Origin: Calothrix sp. NIES-4105
Lineage (GTDB): Bacteria > Cyanobacteriota > Cyanobacteriia > Cyanobacteriales > Nostocaceae
Direction of reading: 5' to 3'
Length of the DNA stretch: 64,000 nt
Assembly: GCF_002368415.1 (NCBI RefSeq)
Contig: NZ_AP018290.1
Coordinates: 6,709,614-6,773,613, forward strand
Numbering within the stretch: the first letter of the stretch is position 1; each line of letters starts with the position of its first letter. The position numbers were made by a program, and so were the translations under genes. This document shows, piece after piece, positions 9,148 to 18,490 of the stretch. The notes below the pieces were generated by a model. That model ran no database searches. It worked only from the letters and a program-made list of their open reading frames with translations, and was not told the DNA's origin.

Positions 9148-11444
9148 ATTTGTTGATTCATTACTGCCGCTGTTCTATTTTTATCTAGCTTTAGAAGCAG
9201 TACACCTAATGGTGGTAAGCACAAATCTATCGAAAATTCACGATTGTGCATCGACCAATTATCAGTCCACTTACCTCCTAAATTACCCATATTACTACCG
9301 CCGTATTTACGCGCGTCGCTGTTAAACAACTCGGTGTAAAAACCAGGTTCAGGAACACCAATACGGTAGTGCGAATGAGGTTGGGGTGTAAAATTACAAA
9401 CTACGACAATGAAATCATTCGTCTCTTTATCGCGACGCATAAACGAAGCAACACTGTGACGGTTATCACTACAATCAATCCACTCAAACCCTTCTTGAGC
9501 AAAATCTTGCGAATAAAGCGCGGGTTCACTGCGGTACAGATGGTTCAAATCTTGGAAAAACAGCTTTAACAACTGATGTGGTTCGTGCTGCAATAAATCC
9601 CAGTCCAAATCACCCCAAACATTCCACTCACTCCACTGTCCAAATTCCATGCTCATAAACATGGTTTTCTTACCAGGATGAGCAAACATGTATGAGAACA
9701 AACAACGCACGTTAGCAAACTTTTGCCATCTATCACCGGGCATCTTCCCAATAATATTACTCTTACCATGCACTACTTCATCGTGCGATAGCGCCAGCAT
9801 AAAGTTTTCGCTGTGGTTATACCAAATACTAAAAGTAATATTGTTCTGATGGAACTGACGGAACCAAGGATCCATGCTGAAATAATCGAGCATGTCGTGC
9901 ATCCAGCCCATGTTCCACTTCAAGTTAAAACCAAGTCCACCAACGTAGGTAGGCCAAGACACCATTGGCCAAGATGTAGACTCTTCTGCTATCGAAAGTA
10001 CACCTGGAAAATAGCTAAAAAGTAAGTGATTGACTTGGCGTAAAAAATCGGCAGCTTCAATATTTTCTCTACCACCGTATTGATTTGTTACCCATTCTCC
10101 TTCTTTACGGCAGTAATCAAGATAAAGCATTGACGCTACAGCATCTACACGAACCCCATCAATGTGATACTTATCAAACCAAAACAAAGCATTCGCTACT
10201 AAAAAGTTACGAACTTCATTCCGTGAATAGTTAAATACAAGCGTTCCCCATTCCTTATGTTCGCCTTTACGAGGGTCAGCATGTTCATAAAGATGTGTAC
10301 CATCAAAGAATGCTAAACCATGTCCATCTTTAGGAAAATGTCCTGGTACCCAGTCTACAATCACACCAATTTCATTTTTATGACATTGGTCGATAAAGTA
10401 CATAAAGTCTTCGGGAGTGCCATATCTTGAAGTAGGCGCGAAATATCCTGTTACTTGATATCCCCAAGACCCATCGAATGGATGTTCGGCAATTGGCAGT
10501 AACTCAATATGGGTATATCCCAATTCTTTCACGTAAGGGATAAGACGGTCAGCAAGTTCACGGTAAGTAAGAAACCGCGCGCCTGGATTTAGTTCAGAAA
10601 CAGGTACAACAGGTGCATTTGTTCCATCAAGTTTTTTTGGTATATCTGCACTAGCAGCATGTAGCCACGAACCTAAATGAAGTTCATAAACCGATATCGG
10701 TTGATTGAGTGGTTCGGTATGGCGCCGTTTTTCCATCCAGTCTTCATCTTGCCATTGATAAGAATCTAGGTCAGTGACAATCGAAGCTGTTTTTGGGCGA
10801 GGTTCTTGTTGAAACCCGTATGGGTCGCTTTTCTCGTAAATGTGCCCATCATTGTTCTTTATTTCGTATTTATAGTGCGTTCCTACCTCAAGTTCGGGTA
10901 TAAATAATTCCCAAACTCCAGTAGTACCTTTACGCATCTGGTGTTTACGTCCATCCCAGCTATTGAAATCACCAAGCACCGACACATTACGTGCATTAGG
11001 CGCCCATACAGCAAAATAAACACCTTTTACACCATCAACCTGCAGGAAGTGCGCTCCTAACTTCTCGTAAATCCGATGATGATTTCCTTCAGAGAAAATA
11101 TGTAAATCAAACTCAGTTAGACGAGGAGAGCGAAAAGCATAAGGGTCGTAGGTAACACGTTCGTGTTCACCTTCTTTGATACGTAACTGGTAATTGTTTA
11201 GTTCTTTGGCCTCAATCCGACATTCAAAAAAATGTGGGTCATGTACGCTTTCCATCAGATATTCTTTTCTCTCTTCAGGAAGAACTACCCATGCTGCACT
11301 AGCATTTGGTAAGTAGGCTCGCACAGCCCAGACATTTGTACCATTTTGATCGACAAGGTGGGAACCAAGAATTTCAAACGGGTCGTGATGCTGATTCCAG
11401 ATGATGCGGTTAACCTGTTCAGGAGCGATGGAGGTCATAGACAT
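9144..11444 (-). CDS. glgB: 1,4-alpha-glucan branching enzyme
   Basis: 766 residues, the usual length for full GlgB. It makes the alpha-1,6 branches of glycogen in the cytoplasm by cutting an alpha-1,4 chain and re-attaching it. Visible features: tandem N-terminal beta-sandwich regions (the second with [19 protein letters not shown] near 143-161), then a GH13 barrel with DGVRVDAVA (nucleophile D434), IAEEST (acid/base E487) and LSHDEV (D555). The C-terminal beta domain ends near [11 protein letters not shown]. No other glycogen gene is adjacent. The stop codon lies inside a palindromic repeat, so the last residue or two may differ from relatives. Confidence 0.97.
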   Translation of the reverse strand: MSMTSIAPEQVNRIIWNQHHDPFEILGSHLVDQNGTNVWAVRAYLPNASAAWVVLPEERKEYLMESVHDPHFFECRIEAKELNNYQLRIKEGEHERVTYDPYAFRSPRLTEFDLHIFSEGNHHRIYEKLGAHFLQVDGVKGVYFAVWAPNARNVSVLGDFNSWDGRKHQMRKGTTGVWELFIPELEVGTHYKYEIKNNDGHIYEKSDPYGFQQEPRPKTASIVTDLDSYQWQDEDWMEKRRHTEPLNQPISVYELHLGSWLHAASADIPKKLDGTNAPVVPVSELNPGARFLTYRELADRLIPYVKELGYTHIELLPIAEHPFDGSWGYQVTGYFAPTSRYGTPEDFMYFIDQCHKNEIGVIVDWVPGHFPKDGHGLAFFDGTHLYEHADPRKGEHKEWGTLVFNYSRNEVRNFLVANALFWFDKYHIDGVRVDAVASMLYLDYCRKEGEWVTNQYGGRENIEAADFLRQVNHLLFSYFPGVLSIAEESTSWPMVSWPTYVGGLGFNLKWNMGWMHDMLDYFSMDPWFRQFHQNNITFSIWYNHSENFMLALSHDEVVHGKSNIIGKMPGDRWQKFANVRCLFSYMFAHPGKKTMFMSMEFGQWSEWNVWGDLDWDLLQHEPHQLLKLFFQDLNHLYRSEPALYSQDFAQEGFEWIDCSDNRHSVASFMRRDKETNDFIVVVCNFTPQPHSHYRIGVPEPGFYTELFNSDARKYGGSNMGNLGGKWTDNWSMHNREFSIDLCLPPLGVLLLKLDKNRTAAVMNQQM

Positions 11445-11571
11445 GGAGCTACCTACGTGAGCGATTTATGAGCTAAGTAAATTTGCTTTTTTATTTATTT
11501 ATATATATATTCTTTACATTTATTTTCAAATTTGTCGCTACTTGGACGGAAATAAGGATTTTTTAAACCCT

Positions 11572-11633
11572 GTACGGGCGGGTTCACCTAAATTCTTCTT
11601 ATAAACCCAGGATATAGGTTAACCCGTCCCTAG
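11572..11633. repeat. Inverted repeat, GGGCGGGTT/AACCCGTCCC type
   Basis: Arms GTACGGGCGGGTTCACC and GGTTAACCCGTCCCTAG flank a short AT-rich centre. Related copies lie at 15553, 40136 and 40869. The right end supplies the TAG stop (complement of CTA at 11630-11632) of the small exported protein gene. Confidence 0.7.
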
Positions 11634-11977
11634 AAATTCAAAAATGGAAAAACTGACTTCAATGCACTTCGCAAGCGCAGCAGAAATATGTTTTCGCGAA
11701 TTTTCGGGTCTAGTTTTGGGGGTGGAACTGCTGAGAGTTGTGACTGTAATTCTAAGTATTCAGCAGCTGTAAGTAGTTTTCCATCAACTGGTGAACGTGC
11801 TGCTGTAATAATCTCTGTCCGTAAGATTTCTTCGGGAATATCATCTGATGGTGGTAACGATACAGCTACTAAGCTAAAACCACTGACTACAACAGTTAAA
11901 ACACTGGTGATAGCAACAAAAGTTATAAATGAAAATACTTTTTTTATTTTTCTTTGATTGGTCAACATATAAAACAT
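11630..11977 (-). CDS. Small exported or membrane-anchored protein
   Basis: 115 residues. One hydrophobic segment near 15-40 follows a basic N-terminus and may be an uncleaved anchor or signal peptide. The mature part contains TEIITAARSPVDGKLLTAAE and a Pro-rich stretch, then a basic amphipathic end. I believe similar small proteins occur widely in cyanobacteria, but I know of no function. Met1 and Met4 are both possible starts. The gene lies upstream of glgB on the same strand, separated by about 185 bp. Its stop codon falls in an inverted repeat. Confidence 0.6.
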   Translation of the reverse strand: MFYMLTNQRKIKKVFSFITFVAITSVLTVVVSGFSLVAVSLPPSDDIPEEILRTEIITAARSPVDGKLLTAAEYLELQSQLSAVPPPKLDPKIRENIFLLRLRSALKSVFPFLNF

Positions 11978-12236
11978 TTATATTAGTTTTCACTATTTAG
12001 TTTGTCATACCCTTATAGAAATAAAGACCTGCCAAAGACAAAAAGCTTCGTCAGGTCAATATTTTGTTCAAAACGGACTAGAGAAAATGATTCGGAACAA
12101 TAAAAGCCCGACTTTGTTTACATCCGAACATTTCAAGCTTTATTATTTACTCCACACCAGACTTTAAATTTCAATCAGATGACGTAGTGAGGAGCATAGC
12201 GACTAACTAGATTTTAGCTATCTCTAAAACCAAAGC

Positions 12237-12497
12237 TTAGGACTTTGTTGGTTTAGGAGTAGCAGTACCAGTAGGTTTAGCTGCACCACCTGTCGTCCCA
12301 GCAGGAGTTGTAGTAGTAGTAGCAGGAGTTGTAGTAGTGGTAGCTGGAGTTGTAGCAGTACCAGCATCAGTAGGTTCTGCAGTAGCAGCGGGGCTAGCAG
12401 TACCACCTGCATCACCACCACCAGTACCACCTTCGCAGGCGCCGAGAGTTGTAGCCAAACCTAAAACGAGAGCAATACCAAGGATTTTAATCTTCAT
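12237..12497 (-). CDS. Small low-complexity lipoprotein (Thr/Ala/Gly-rich)
   Basis: 86 residues from the ATG at 12497, chosen because GAGGAG lies about 8 bases upstream, a clear ribosome-binding site. The longer reading adds 18 residues without a signal. The N-terminus MKIKILGIALVLGLATTLGAC is a typical lipoprotein signal with the lipobox Cys after LGA. The mature part is almost only Gly, Ala, Thr, Pro and Ser, with the tract TTPATTTTTPATTTTTPAG, so it should be a flexible surface or periplasmic tail. No enzymatic domain. A Leu-rich reading frame overlaps on the same strand and is a by-product of the repeat. Confidence 0.7.
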   Translation of the reverse strand: MKIKILGIALVLGLATTLGACEGGTGGGDAGGTASPAATAEPTDAGTATTPATTTTTPATTTTTPAGTTGGAAKPTGTATPKPTKS

Positions 12498-12848
12498 AAC
12501 TCCTCTTTCACCAAATGCGGCAATAATGAATTTTAGCCTGTTGAATACCATACCGTATTTGTTGCTTTTTTTTAACCTTTTTTATATGACACATTTTAAT
12601 GTGTTTAGGCGTGATAATTCAGTATCTTAGGTATTTAACAGATTTTACAGCACTTTGCGAGTCACGATCTTGTTGGATAACACACCAATAGCGCTCTTTG
12701 AACGCAAACAAATATATTCTCGCCCAGATAATTATACCAAAAATTGTAATTTCTTGCTAATGTCAAGCAATTAGGTGCCCGTACAACCACAGAGTTGACA
12801 TTCGACGAGCGTCTAAAGTACTTTCGCACGCACTTGTTAATCAAAGTT

Positions 12849-13568
12849 ATGGCTGTTGCTCGTAAAAAAAACGTTGATAGTTCTGCAACGGGCGGTTGGT
12901 TCCGACGCAGACGTTCTCAACGCCGTGATTCAAAGTTATCTATATCTCATGATAGTACTAATGTTCAAGAAGGGAAACAAATCAACTCATATGAGTTACA
13001 AGTGACAGGTGTATCCCATCCAGTAAATAAGCATCAAACGTATAAAACTGTAAAAAATGGAGGTATTTCTAAAACACCGACTCAGGGGTTGAAGCAAAAA
13101 CAGCCCTGGCGCCGAACATCTAACCAATCTAAAAATAACTTAACTCAATCGCCACAAGACCGTATTTCTTCAGGGCAGGAAATACCGATAATGCCAAGGG
13201 CAGCAGAAACAATGCCTGCTTGGCTGTTGCGTTTATGTTCGTTACAGCGTTATACTTCAGTGCTATCGTTTTTACTGGTAGTCGCGACGTTGATTGCATA
13301 TGGTTACACTGTTTACTCGCAGCAACTGTGGAGTAAGTTATACCGCAATTTGCAAGAATTACAACGTAACGAGCGACAACTGACGATAACGAATAATGCT
13401 CTCAAAAGTAAAATAGCTGCCGAAGCAGAAAATAAAAGCACTGGTTTAGTATCTCCGAGTCCGGCAAGTCAACTTTTTATAGATGCGGCGCCTGACTCCA
13501 AGCCTGATACTTCATCTACCGTTGTAAATACAATCCCTCAACAAAATTCTACCCCTATAGGTTATTAA
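12849..13568 (+). CDS. FtsL-like bitopic membrane protein upstream of ftsI
   Basis: 239 residues from the ATG at 12849; the frame could be read from a TTG at 12795, but MAVARKKN is the more natural start. Residues 1-120 are basic and low in hydrophobics. A single membrane span lies at about 136-156. It is followed by a short Leu/Asn/Gln coiled coil (about 158-195) and a Pro/Ser-rich tail. This topology (cytoplasmic N-terminus, one span, periplasmic coiled coil) and the position directly upstream of the division transpeptidase gene match FtsL. There is no strong sequence signature, so the assignment rests on topology and context. Confidence 0.6.
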   Translation: MAVARKKNVDSSATGGWFRRRRSQRRDSKLSISHDSTNVQEGKQINSYELQVTGVSHPVNKHQTYKTVKNGGISKTPTQGLKQKQPWRRTSNQSKNNLTQSPQDRISSGQEIPIMPRAAETMPAWLLRLCSLQRYTSVLSFLLVVATLIAYGYTVYSQQLWSKLYRNLQELQRNERQLTITNNALKSKIAAEAENKSTGLVSPSPASQLFIDAAPDSKPDTSSTVVNTIPQQNSTPIGY

Positions 13569-13582
13569 GTGCGCTCGTAAAA

Positions 13583-13725
13583 AGTGCTGAGTGCTGAGTA
13601 TGTTTATAAAAGTTAGAAGTTAGGAGTTAAGAGTTAAGAGTTAAGAGTTATGGCTTTAAACTCAGCACTCAGCACTCAGCACTCAGCACTCAACACTCAA
13701 CACTCAACACTCAGCACTCAGCACT
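13583..13725. repeat. Short tandem repeats (heptamer) upstream of ftsI
   Basis: Contains runs of gtgctga, gagttaa and, from about 13660, about nine copies of actcagc/actcaac. The first and last blocks are complementary and could pair. Such heptameric repeats (STRR) are known from heterocystous cyanobacteria. The array runs up to the base before the ftsI ATG. Confidence 0.9.
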
Positions 13726-15549
13726 ATGAAGTTACCACCAGGCAAAATTAGATTCCGAAACCTACCGAAGACAGAGTTCAAAGGTAGGCAGCGAAAAGAT
13801 TCAAAAGAAAAAGATAATTATAATAGTACTGTTGTGGCGCCACCAACAACAGCAAATATTAAACTGCGTTTATTTATAGTTTGGGGAGTATTAATCGCAG
13901 CAGGTATTGGTTTAGGTATTAATTTATATAATTTACAAATTGTTCGCGGTCCAAAGTTGACACAAAAAGCCCGAAACCAGCAAATGGTTAACTTGCGACC
14001 GTATATACCTCGCCGACAAGTATTAGACCGTAATAAAAATGTATTGGCGATTGACCGTCAAGTTTACACATTATACGCTCACCCAAAGCAATTTAATAAA
14101 CCGCGTCATGAGGTTGCAGAAGAATTAGCAAAAATATTAGACCAAGATGCAAGTAAGTTAGAAAGTCGTTTTGCATCTCAAGGTAGCGGTATTTTATTAA
14201 ATTCTGCTTTAGCAGAAGCAGTTGCAGACCGAGTTGTCGCATTACGTTTTAATGGTCTTGAACTACGGCAAAAATACGCGCGCTATTATCCAACCCAAGA
14301 TTTAACATCAGAAGTAGTAGGCTATGTGAATCTTGACCGTCGCGGACAAGCTGGAGTTGAGTATAGTCAAGAAAAGCTTTTAGAACGTGAAGCGCAAACA
14401 GTTCGCTTGAGTCGTGCTGGGAATGGCGCCTTAATGCCAGATTATGCACCTCTTGGGTTTCCAAACTTTGATGACATGGGTATGCAACTAACTATAGATA
14501 CCCGTTTACAGCGCGCGGCTCGTATTGCATTGAAAAATCAAATGAAAAATTACAGTGCAAAGCGTGGTGCAGTTATAGTAATGGATGCTTATGATGGTTC
14601 GCTGCTTGCGATGGTAACGCAACCAACTTATAACCCAAACGAGTATTCCAAAGCCGATATTTCACTATTCAGAAATTGGACAGTTGCTGACTTATATGAA
14701 CCTGGGTCTACGTTCAAACCATTAAATGTAGCTATAGGTCTTGAGGCAGGAATTATTAAACCCGACGATGTATTTAGAGACTCAGGAACAATTCAAGTTG
14801 GCGACCGTACAATCAAAAACTCAGAAGACAAACGTTACGGACGCATTAATATTGCCCAAATTCTTAAATACTCCAGCAACATCGGAATGGTGCAGATAAT
14901 ACAACGTATGCGCCCTAGCGTTTATTATGGCTGGTTAGAGAAACTAGGTTTAGGGCAAGGTATGGAAACAGATTTACCTTTCTCAGTAGCCAGTCAACTT
15001 AAAAGTCAAGAAGAATTTGTTTCTACACCAATTGAGCCAGCAACGACTTCCTTCGGTCAAGGATTTTCGCTCACGCCATTGCAATTAGTACAAATGACAG
15101 GAGCTTTAGCGAATGGAGGTAAATTAGTAACACCTCACGTCGTCAAAGGGTTATTTGACAGTAAGGGCCAAATGCACTATACGCCCATACGACCCGAACC
15201 GCGACAAATTTTCTCACCAATTACAACTCAACAAGTAGTACAAATGATGGAAACCGTTGTTTCTACCAAAGGTACAGGTAAAGAAGCACAAATTAACGGT
15301 TATCGCATAGCTGGTAAAACAGGTACTGCTCAAAAAGCTAGTGCTTCTGGTGGTTATATAGTCGGTGCCAGAATTACAAGTTTTATTGGAGTACTACCTG
15401 TAGAATCACCTCGTTATGTTGTACTAGCAATAGTAGATGAACCAAAAGGCAAAGACGCATACGGTGGAACTGTTGCGGCGCCTATCGCAAAGGAAGTAAT
15501 GGAAGCATTAATTACAACAGAACAACTTCCACCCAGTCCTTCTAGATAA
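13726..15549 (+). CDS. ftsI: Division-specific peptidoglycan transpeptidase (class B PBP)
   Basis: 607 residues. It cross-links septal peptidoglycan outside the membrane. A basic cytoplasmic tail (1-45) precedes one membrane span (about 48-70). The dimerisation domain follows, then the transpeptidase domain with the serine motif S328-T-F-K331, SSN at 383-385 and KTG at 531-533. The spacing fits class B PBPs of the FtsI/PBP2 type. It is preceded by the FtsL-like gene on the same strand. The start codon abuts a heptamer array, so no Shine-Dalgarno is visible; translation may be weak or leader-dependent. A PBP2 (MrdA) identity is less likely from length and the upstream partner. Confidence 0.93.
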   Translation: MKLPPGKIRFRNLPKTEFKGRQRKDSKEKDNYNSTVVAPPTTANIKLRLFIVWGVLIAAGIGLGINLYNLQIVRGPKLTQKARNQQMVNLRPYIPRRQVLDRNKNVLAIDRQVYTLYAHPKQFNKPRHEVAEELAKILDQDASKLESRFASQGSGILLNSALAEAVADRVVALRFNGLELRQKYARYYPTQDLTSEVVGYVNLDRRGQAGVEYSQEKLLEREAQTVRLSRAGNGALMPDYAPLGFPNFDDMGMQLTIDTRLQRAARIALKNQMKNYSAKRGAVIVMDAYDGSLLAMVTQPTYNPNEYSKADISLFRNWTVADLYEPGSTFKPLNVAIGLEAGIIKPDDVFRDSGTIQVGDRTIKNSEDKRYGRINIAQILKYSSNIGMVQIIQRMRPSVYYGWLEKLGLGQGMETDLPFSVASQLKSQEEFVSTPIEPATTSFGQGFSLTPLQLVQMTGALANGGKLVTPHVVKGLFDSKGQMHYTPIRPEPRQIFSPITTQQVVQMMETVVSTKGTGKEAQINGYRIAGKTGTAQKASASGGYIVGARITSFIGVLPVESPRYVVLAIVDEPKGKDAYGGTVAAPIAKEVMEALITTEQLPPSPSR

Positions 15550-15552
15550 GGA

Positions 15553-15609
15553 GGGGCGGGTTAACCAAACTCCTGTTATTTACTAGGATATGGATAAACC
15601 CGCCCGTAC
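15553..15609. repeat. Inverted repeat GGGGCGGGTT / AACCCGCCCGTAC
   Basis: Two complementary arms around an AT-rich centre, just after the ftsI stop and before the convergent bciB gene. Same family as 11572, 40136 and 40869. A possible terminator for ftsI. Confidence 0.65.
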
Positions 15610-15639
15610 AGTCGGCGCGGAGGCGCGCTCCTCGCATCT

Positions 15640-15659
15640 GTGGGCACTGCCCACCCTAC
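15640..15659. repeat. Palindromic repeat GTGGGCACTGCCCAC type
   Basis: A palindromic copy of the interspersed repeat, 3 bp from the bciB stop codon. With the repeat at 15553 it fills the gap between the convergent ftsI and bciB genes. Confidence 0.75.
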
Positions 15660-15662
15660 AAA

Positions 15663-16862
15663 TCATTCAGGTAATTTATACTGTCCAACAATTTGTTTCG
15701 CAAACTCTGGTACATGTGCTTCGAGTTTCTCAGGATGCTGACGCTTAACATATAGATAATTGCGGGTAAAGTGGGAATCGATTGAAAAGCGCGCGTATTC
15801 TAAGCCTTTAGGTCCTATTTTTTCAATCACTACTCCCATCAATTTCGCTGCCCACATTGGCAAAGTAACACCCTTATCGTAAGCGGGAATACTTTGTTGT
15901 ACTGCGGCTTTTCTATCTCCTTGGGACATTACAGGTTGTGTATCAATTTGGTCTTTTACCAAATCAAGCATTTCTTTACCTGTGTCGTTTCGCACCAAAA
16001 TCCACTGCCAACCAAACGGCGCCCCCATATACCCAACAACTAAATCAGCCAAAGAATTCACGTAGTCAAAGCAACTCATACACGATGGTGCAAATACATC
16101 TTTGAGTTCCTTAGTATTCAGCCCGAAAAATGGAACTAATTCAGTTGAACCATCTTCGTGCTTGAAGTGAACCCGAAAATCTTGCATAAACTCGTAGTAA
16201 ACAACTGTTTCAGGTGATTTACTCGTAGTATCCAGAAATTTTTGCAACCCAGCGCGCGTAACGTTATCAACGCAAGGTGTGCCTAGGACATATAACTTTT
16301 CTAACCCCAGTTGTTTCTCAACTGCTCGCAGCGCTTGAATTTGGCAACCAACACCAATAACTAACAACCGCTTCATTCCCGACTGTTCAATTTGTTCCAA
16401 CACCGAAAGATTGGGTGATAAAGTTGGTTTATTGACGCGCGCTGCTAGTACTTCTTCAGGAGTGCGGGCAATAACAGGCATCGGGCCAAAGCGGTCTTCT
16501 TTAGTGTTTTGTACACAAACAACACCTTCAACCATACCGCGATTCAGCATTTCGATCGCAATCGAACTTACTATACCCGTCCACTGGGCGCCTTCAATAG
16601 GCTGCTGTTTACGTGCTGCCATCATTTCTTGATGTACCCCAAAGTAAACATCATCAGGATTATTAAGATTGCGAGTGGCGCCGTGAGTTTGTTGTTCTAA
16701 AGTCTCGAACTGCTGATTAATAAAAGCACAAGCTTCCTTGACATAATGGACATAATATGTATCACAAAGCCCACACTCACTGCATAGCTCTTTAGCAGGG
16801 CGCCGGCTTCCGGGTTTTAGAGCTTTGGCTTTCTTATGCTTGGGAAAATCTACTGAAGTCAT
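15663..16862 (-). CDS. bciB: Divinyl (proto)chlorophyllide 8-vinyl reductase, ferredoxin type
   Basis: 399 residues, matching the Synechocystis Slr1923-type enzyme that reduces the 8-vinyl group during chlorophyll synthesis, using electrons from ferredoxin. The family is related to the F420-dehydrogenase beta subunit. The N-terminus has an Fe-S Cys cluster C27-x2-C30-x2-C33 with C46 nearby. Further Cys occur in GVGCQ, GTPCVDN and SCMSCFDY. The length and the start MTSVDFPKHKK fit. It stands alone here between ftsI and an intergenic region. Related subfamilies reduce 7-hydroxymethyl chlorophyll, but in a cyanobacterium BciB is the most likely call. Confidence 0.88.
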   Translation of the reverse strand: MTSVDFPKHKKAKALKPGSRRPAKELCSECGLCDTYYVHYVKEACAFINQQFETLEQQTHGATRNLNNPDDVYFGVHQEMMAARKQQPIEGAQWTGIVSSIAIEMLNRGMVEGVVCVQNTKEDRFGPMPVIARTPEEVLAARVNKPTLSPNLSVLEQIEQSGMKRLLVIGVGCQIQALRAVEKQLGLEKLYVLGTPCVDNVTRAGLQKFLDTTSKSPETVVYYEFMQDFRVHFKHEDGSTELVPFFGLNTKELKDVFAPSCMSCFDYVNSLADLVVGYMGAPFGWQWILVRNDTGKEMLDLVKDQIDTQPVMSQGDRKAAVQQSIPAYDKGVTLPMWAAKLMGVVIEKIGPKGLEYARFSIDSHFTRNYLYVKRQHPEKLEAHVPEFAKQIVGQYKLPE

Positions 16863-17350
16863 CGAAAAATTTTTATTTTAAACTTTAAACGATATTTTTA
16901 AACATACCTTATAACTTGACCCATTTGATATCTAAATTTAGAATTGTGAATTTATAATACGTAACAAAATATTTAATAGATATTAAAATAATCTGTTTTG
17001 CTACACAATAAAACAATAGAATCACCTTATAGGGAGGGTAAGGTGGGCATTGCCCACCATACAAAATAATTTTTTTAATGATGTAAAAATACCAGATAAT
17101 TTGCACATCTAGTAATTAAACAACATACATTAAGACTGCTTTTGCTTCAGATGCATATCGTTGTTAAAAAACTTTTTTTGAGCCACAAAAAACTCTGTTA
17201 GGTGCTGCCACGCTAGTTATCACAGGTAAGTATCCTCTTTAAGCAAGTGCTTTACACAAAGTTTATAAAGATTTCGTTGTTTACAGCGAAGTAGTCAAAT
17301 TATCTAAAGCTTATAATGGCATCAGTATAAAATACTACTAAATATTGACG
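16863..17350. other. Intergenic region with one palindromic repeat
   Basis: About 490 bp, very A+T-rich, between the divergent bciB and PspA-like genes. It contains the palindromic repeat at 17038-17062 (GTAAGGTGG...CCACCATAC). A TATAAT-like hexamer lies near 17312, upstream of the PspA-like gene, without a convincing -35 partner. I see no RNA gene or small coding region. Confidence 0.6.
17038..17062. repeat. Palindromic repeat GTAAGGTGGGCATTGCCCACCATAC-type
   Basis: 25-bp near-palindrome. It matches the copy at 21572-21596, including the central GGGCATTGCCC, so these two are closely related members. Confidence 0.85.
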
Positions 17351-18097
17351 ATGGGAACCAACAGCCAAGATTATCAAGTACAGCAAGCTTTAGCCAGTTC
17401 AAATGAAGCAAAAGCTAGAATCAGTTTTGCAGAAACTATCGCTCAGAGAGATTATGAGCAAGCTTTAACTGATTTGTATAGGTGGACAAGAAGATATGAA
17501 TTAGCAGTTCAGAAAAATGAGCATGATTTAGCAAGCAAAGCAAAATTTCAGATGGAACGCCACGAAGCTATTGCTGGAAGACTAGCAAAGCTTGCAGGAG
17601 AACAAATGCCACAGTTAAATACTATTAAGCAAAGATTAAATTTTTGTAAAGAGCAAATTCGTAAATTAAATAGTAATTCTGGACGTGAAAGACAAAGTGA
17701 TCAAGAAAAATTAGAATCACAAAATGTAACAGAAATTCAACTCCAAGACAAAGAATTAAAGCAAGAAGATTTATTAAAACTTTCTATTCAGGAAACTAAG
17801 CAAGCTATACAAGTAGCAACGAACAAACTAGTATCAATGAATAAAAATTACCAAAAAGCTCAGAACGAAGCAATAAAATTACGTCAAGAAGCGATACTAG
17901 CTTTGCAAACAAGTACTAACAATAATGACAATGCATTGATTTTAGAAAAGCTGATATCAAAAACAACCACAAATAAATATATAGATTTAATTGAAGCTCA
18001 GATTGAGCAACAGACGGAGACAATAAAACTCCTCAAAAATAATTTAGCAACTATTGAAAGTTTCAAAATATGTTTTGATAATAATATAACTACTTGA
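17351..18097 (+). CDS. PspA/IM30-like coiled-coil protein, possibly truncated by a stop
   Basis: 248 residues from the ATG at 17351 (a TTG lies two codons upstream). The whole protein is helical and charged. The part YEQALTDLYRWTRRYELAVQ with nearby DLASKAKFQ resembles the hairpin of PspA/IM30 membrane-remodelling proteins, which bind membranes from the cytoplasm. The frame ends at TGA 18095-18097. Reading through that stop gives 19 more codons (to TAA at 18157), including DIDEELESLRKQL, which looks like the usual acidic PspA C-terminus. The TGA may therefore be a nonsense mutation, or a readthrough site. The distant similarity is by eye only. Confidence 0.6.
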   Translation: MGTNSQDYQVQQALASSNEAKARISFAETIAQRDYEQALTDLYRWTRRYELAVQKNEHDLASKAKFQMERHEAIAGRLAKLAGEQMPQLNTIKQRLNFCKEQIRKLNSNSGRERQSDQEKLESQNVTEIQLQDKELKQEDLLKLSIQETKQAIQVATNKLVSMNKNYQKAQNEAIKLRQEAILALQTSTNNNDNALILEKLISKTTTNKYIDLIEAQIEQQTETIKLLKNNLATIESFKICFDNNITT

Positions 18098-18213
18098 AAT
18101 AATGGTGACATCGATGAGGAATTAGAGTCACTACGAAAACAATTATGTGAAATGTAATGTCTCAACTATAAGTAATTAACGAAGTATATATGTATAAATA
18201 TTATTAAGTAATT

Positions 18214-18336
18214 ATGAATTACTCAAAATCGGCGCCTTCTAATAAAATAGCCGTAGGATTTATTACTACTGGCACCCTCATGCATCCAATAATAGCTGTT
18301 GTAATAGCCCAGCAAGGGTTTCAAGCTTATTTTTAA
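18214..18336 (+). pseudogene. Truncated copy of the 5' end of the WD40/J-domain gene
   Basis: A 40-codon frame begins MNYSKSAPSNKIAVGFITTG. This matches the first 20 residues of the WD40/J protein at 19704 (MKKLKSAPSNQTGVGFITTG), including shared DNA such as aaaatcggcgccttctaat. After that it diverges into an unrelated tail and stops. It looks like a decayed partial duplication about 1.5 kb upstream of the intact gene. A functional small membrane peptide is possible but unlikely. Confidence 0.65.
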
Positions 18337-18348
18337 ATGTACGATTTC

Positions 18349-18480
18349 AAAAACAAATGACAGGCGCCGCATAAGTTTTTACAAATGGGCATCCTGTCTA
18401 TATTTTGTCAAATTATGTACAAAAATAAATGACAGGTGCCACATAAGTTTTATAAATAGGCATCCTGTCTATACTTGGTA
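18349..18480. repeat. Two tandem copies of a ~60-bp repeat
   Basis: Copies at about 18349-18409 and 18419-18479, each with aaatgacagg, cataagttttta and ggcatcctgtctata. Each copy has inverted GACAGG and CCTGTC ends, so each could fold into a hairpin. It lies at the 3' end of the convergent DUF2887 gene and may end its transcription. Confidence 0.8.
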
Positions 18481-18490
18481 AAGTTACAGC

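Noticed and set aside
12224-12430. Leu-rich 68-codon frame
   Set aside because: Alternative frame of the low-complexity lipoprotein gene, which has the signal peptide and a ribosome-binding site.
13583-13725. Heptamer array as CRISPR
   Set aside because: Unit is 7 bp without spacers; it is a cyanobacterial short tandem repeat.
16550-16565. HIP1 site near ttcgatcgcaat
   Set aside because: Only CGATCGC is present, not the full GCGATCGC.
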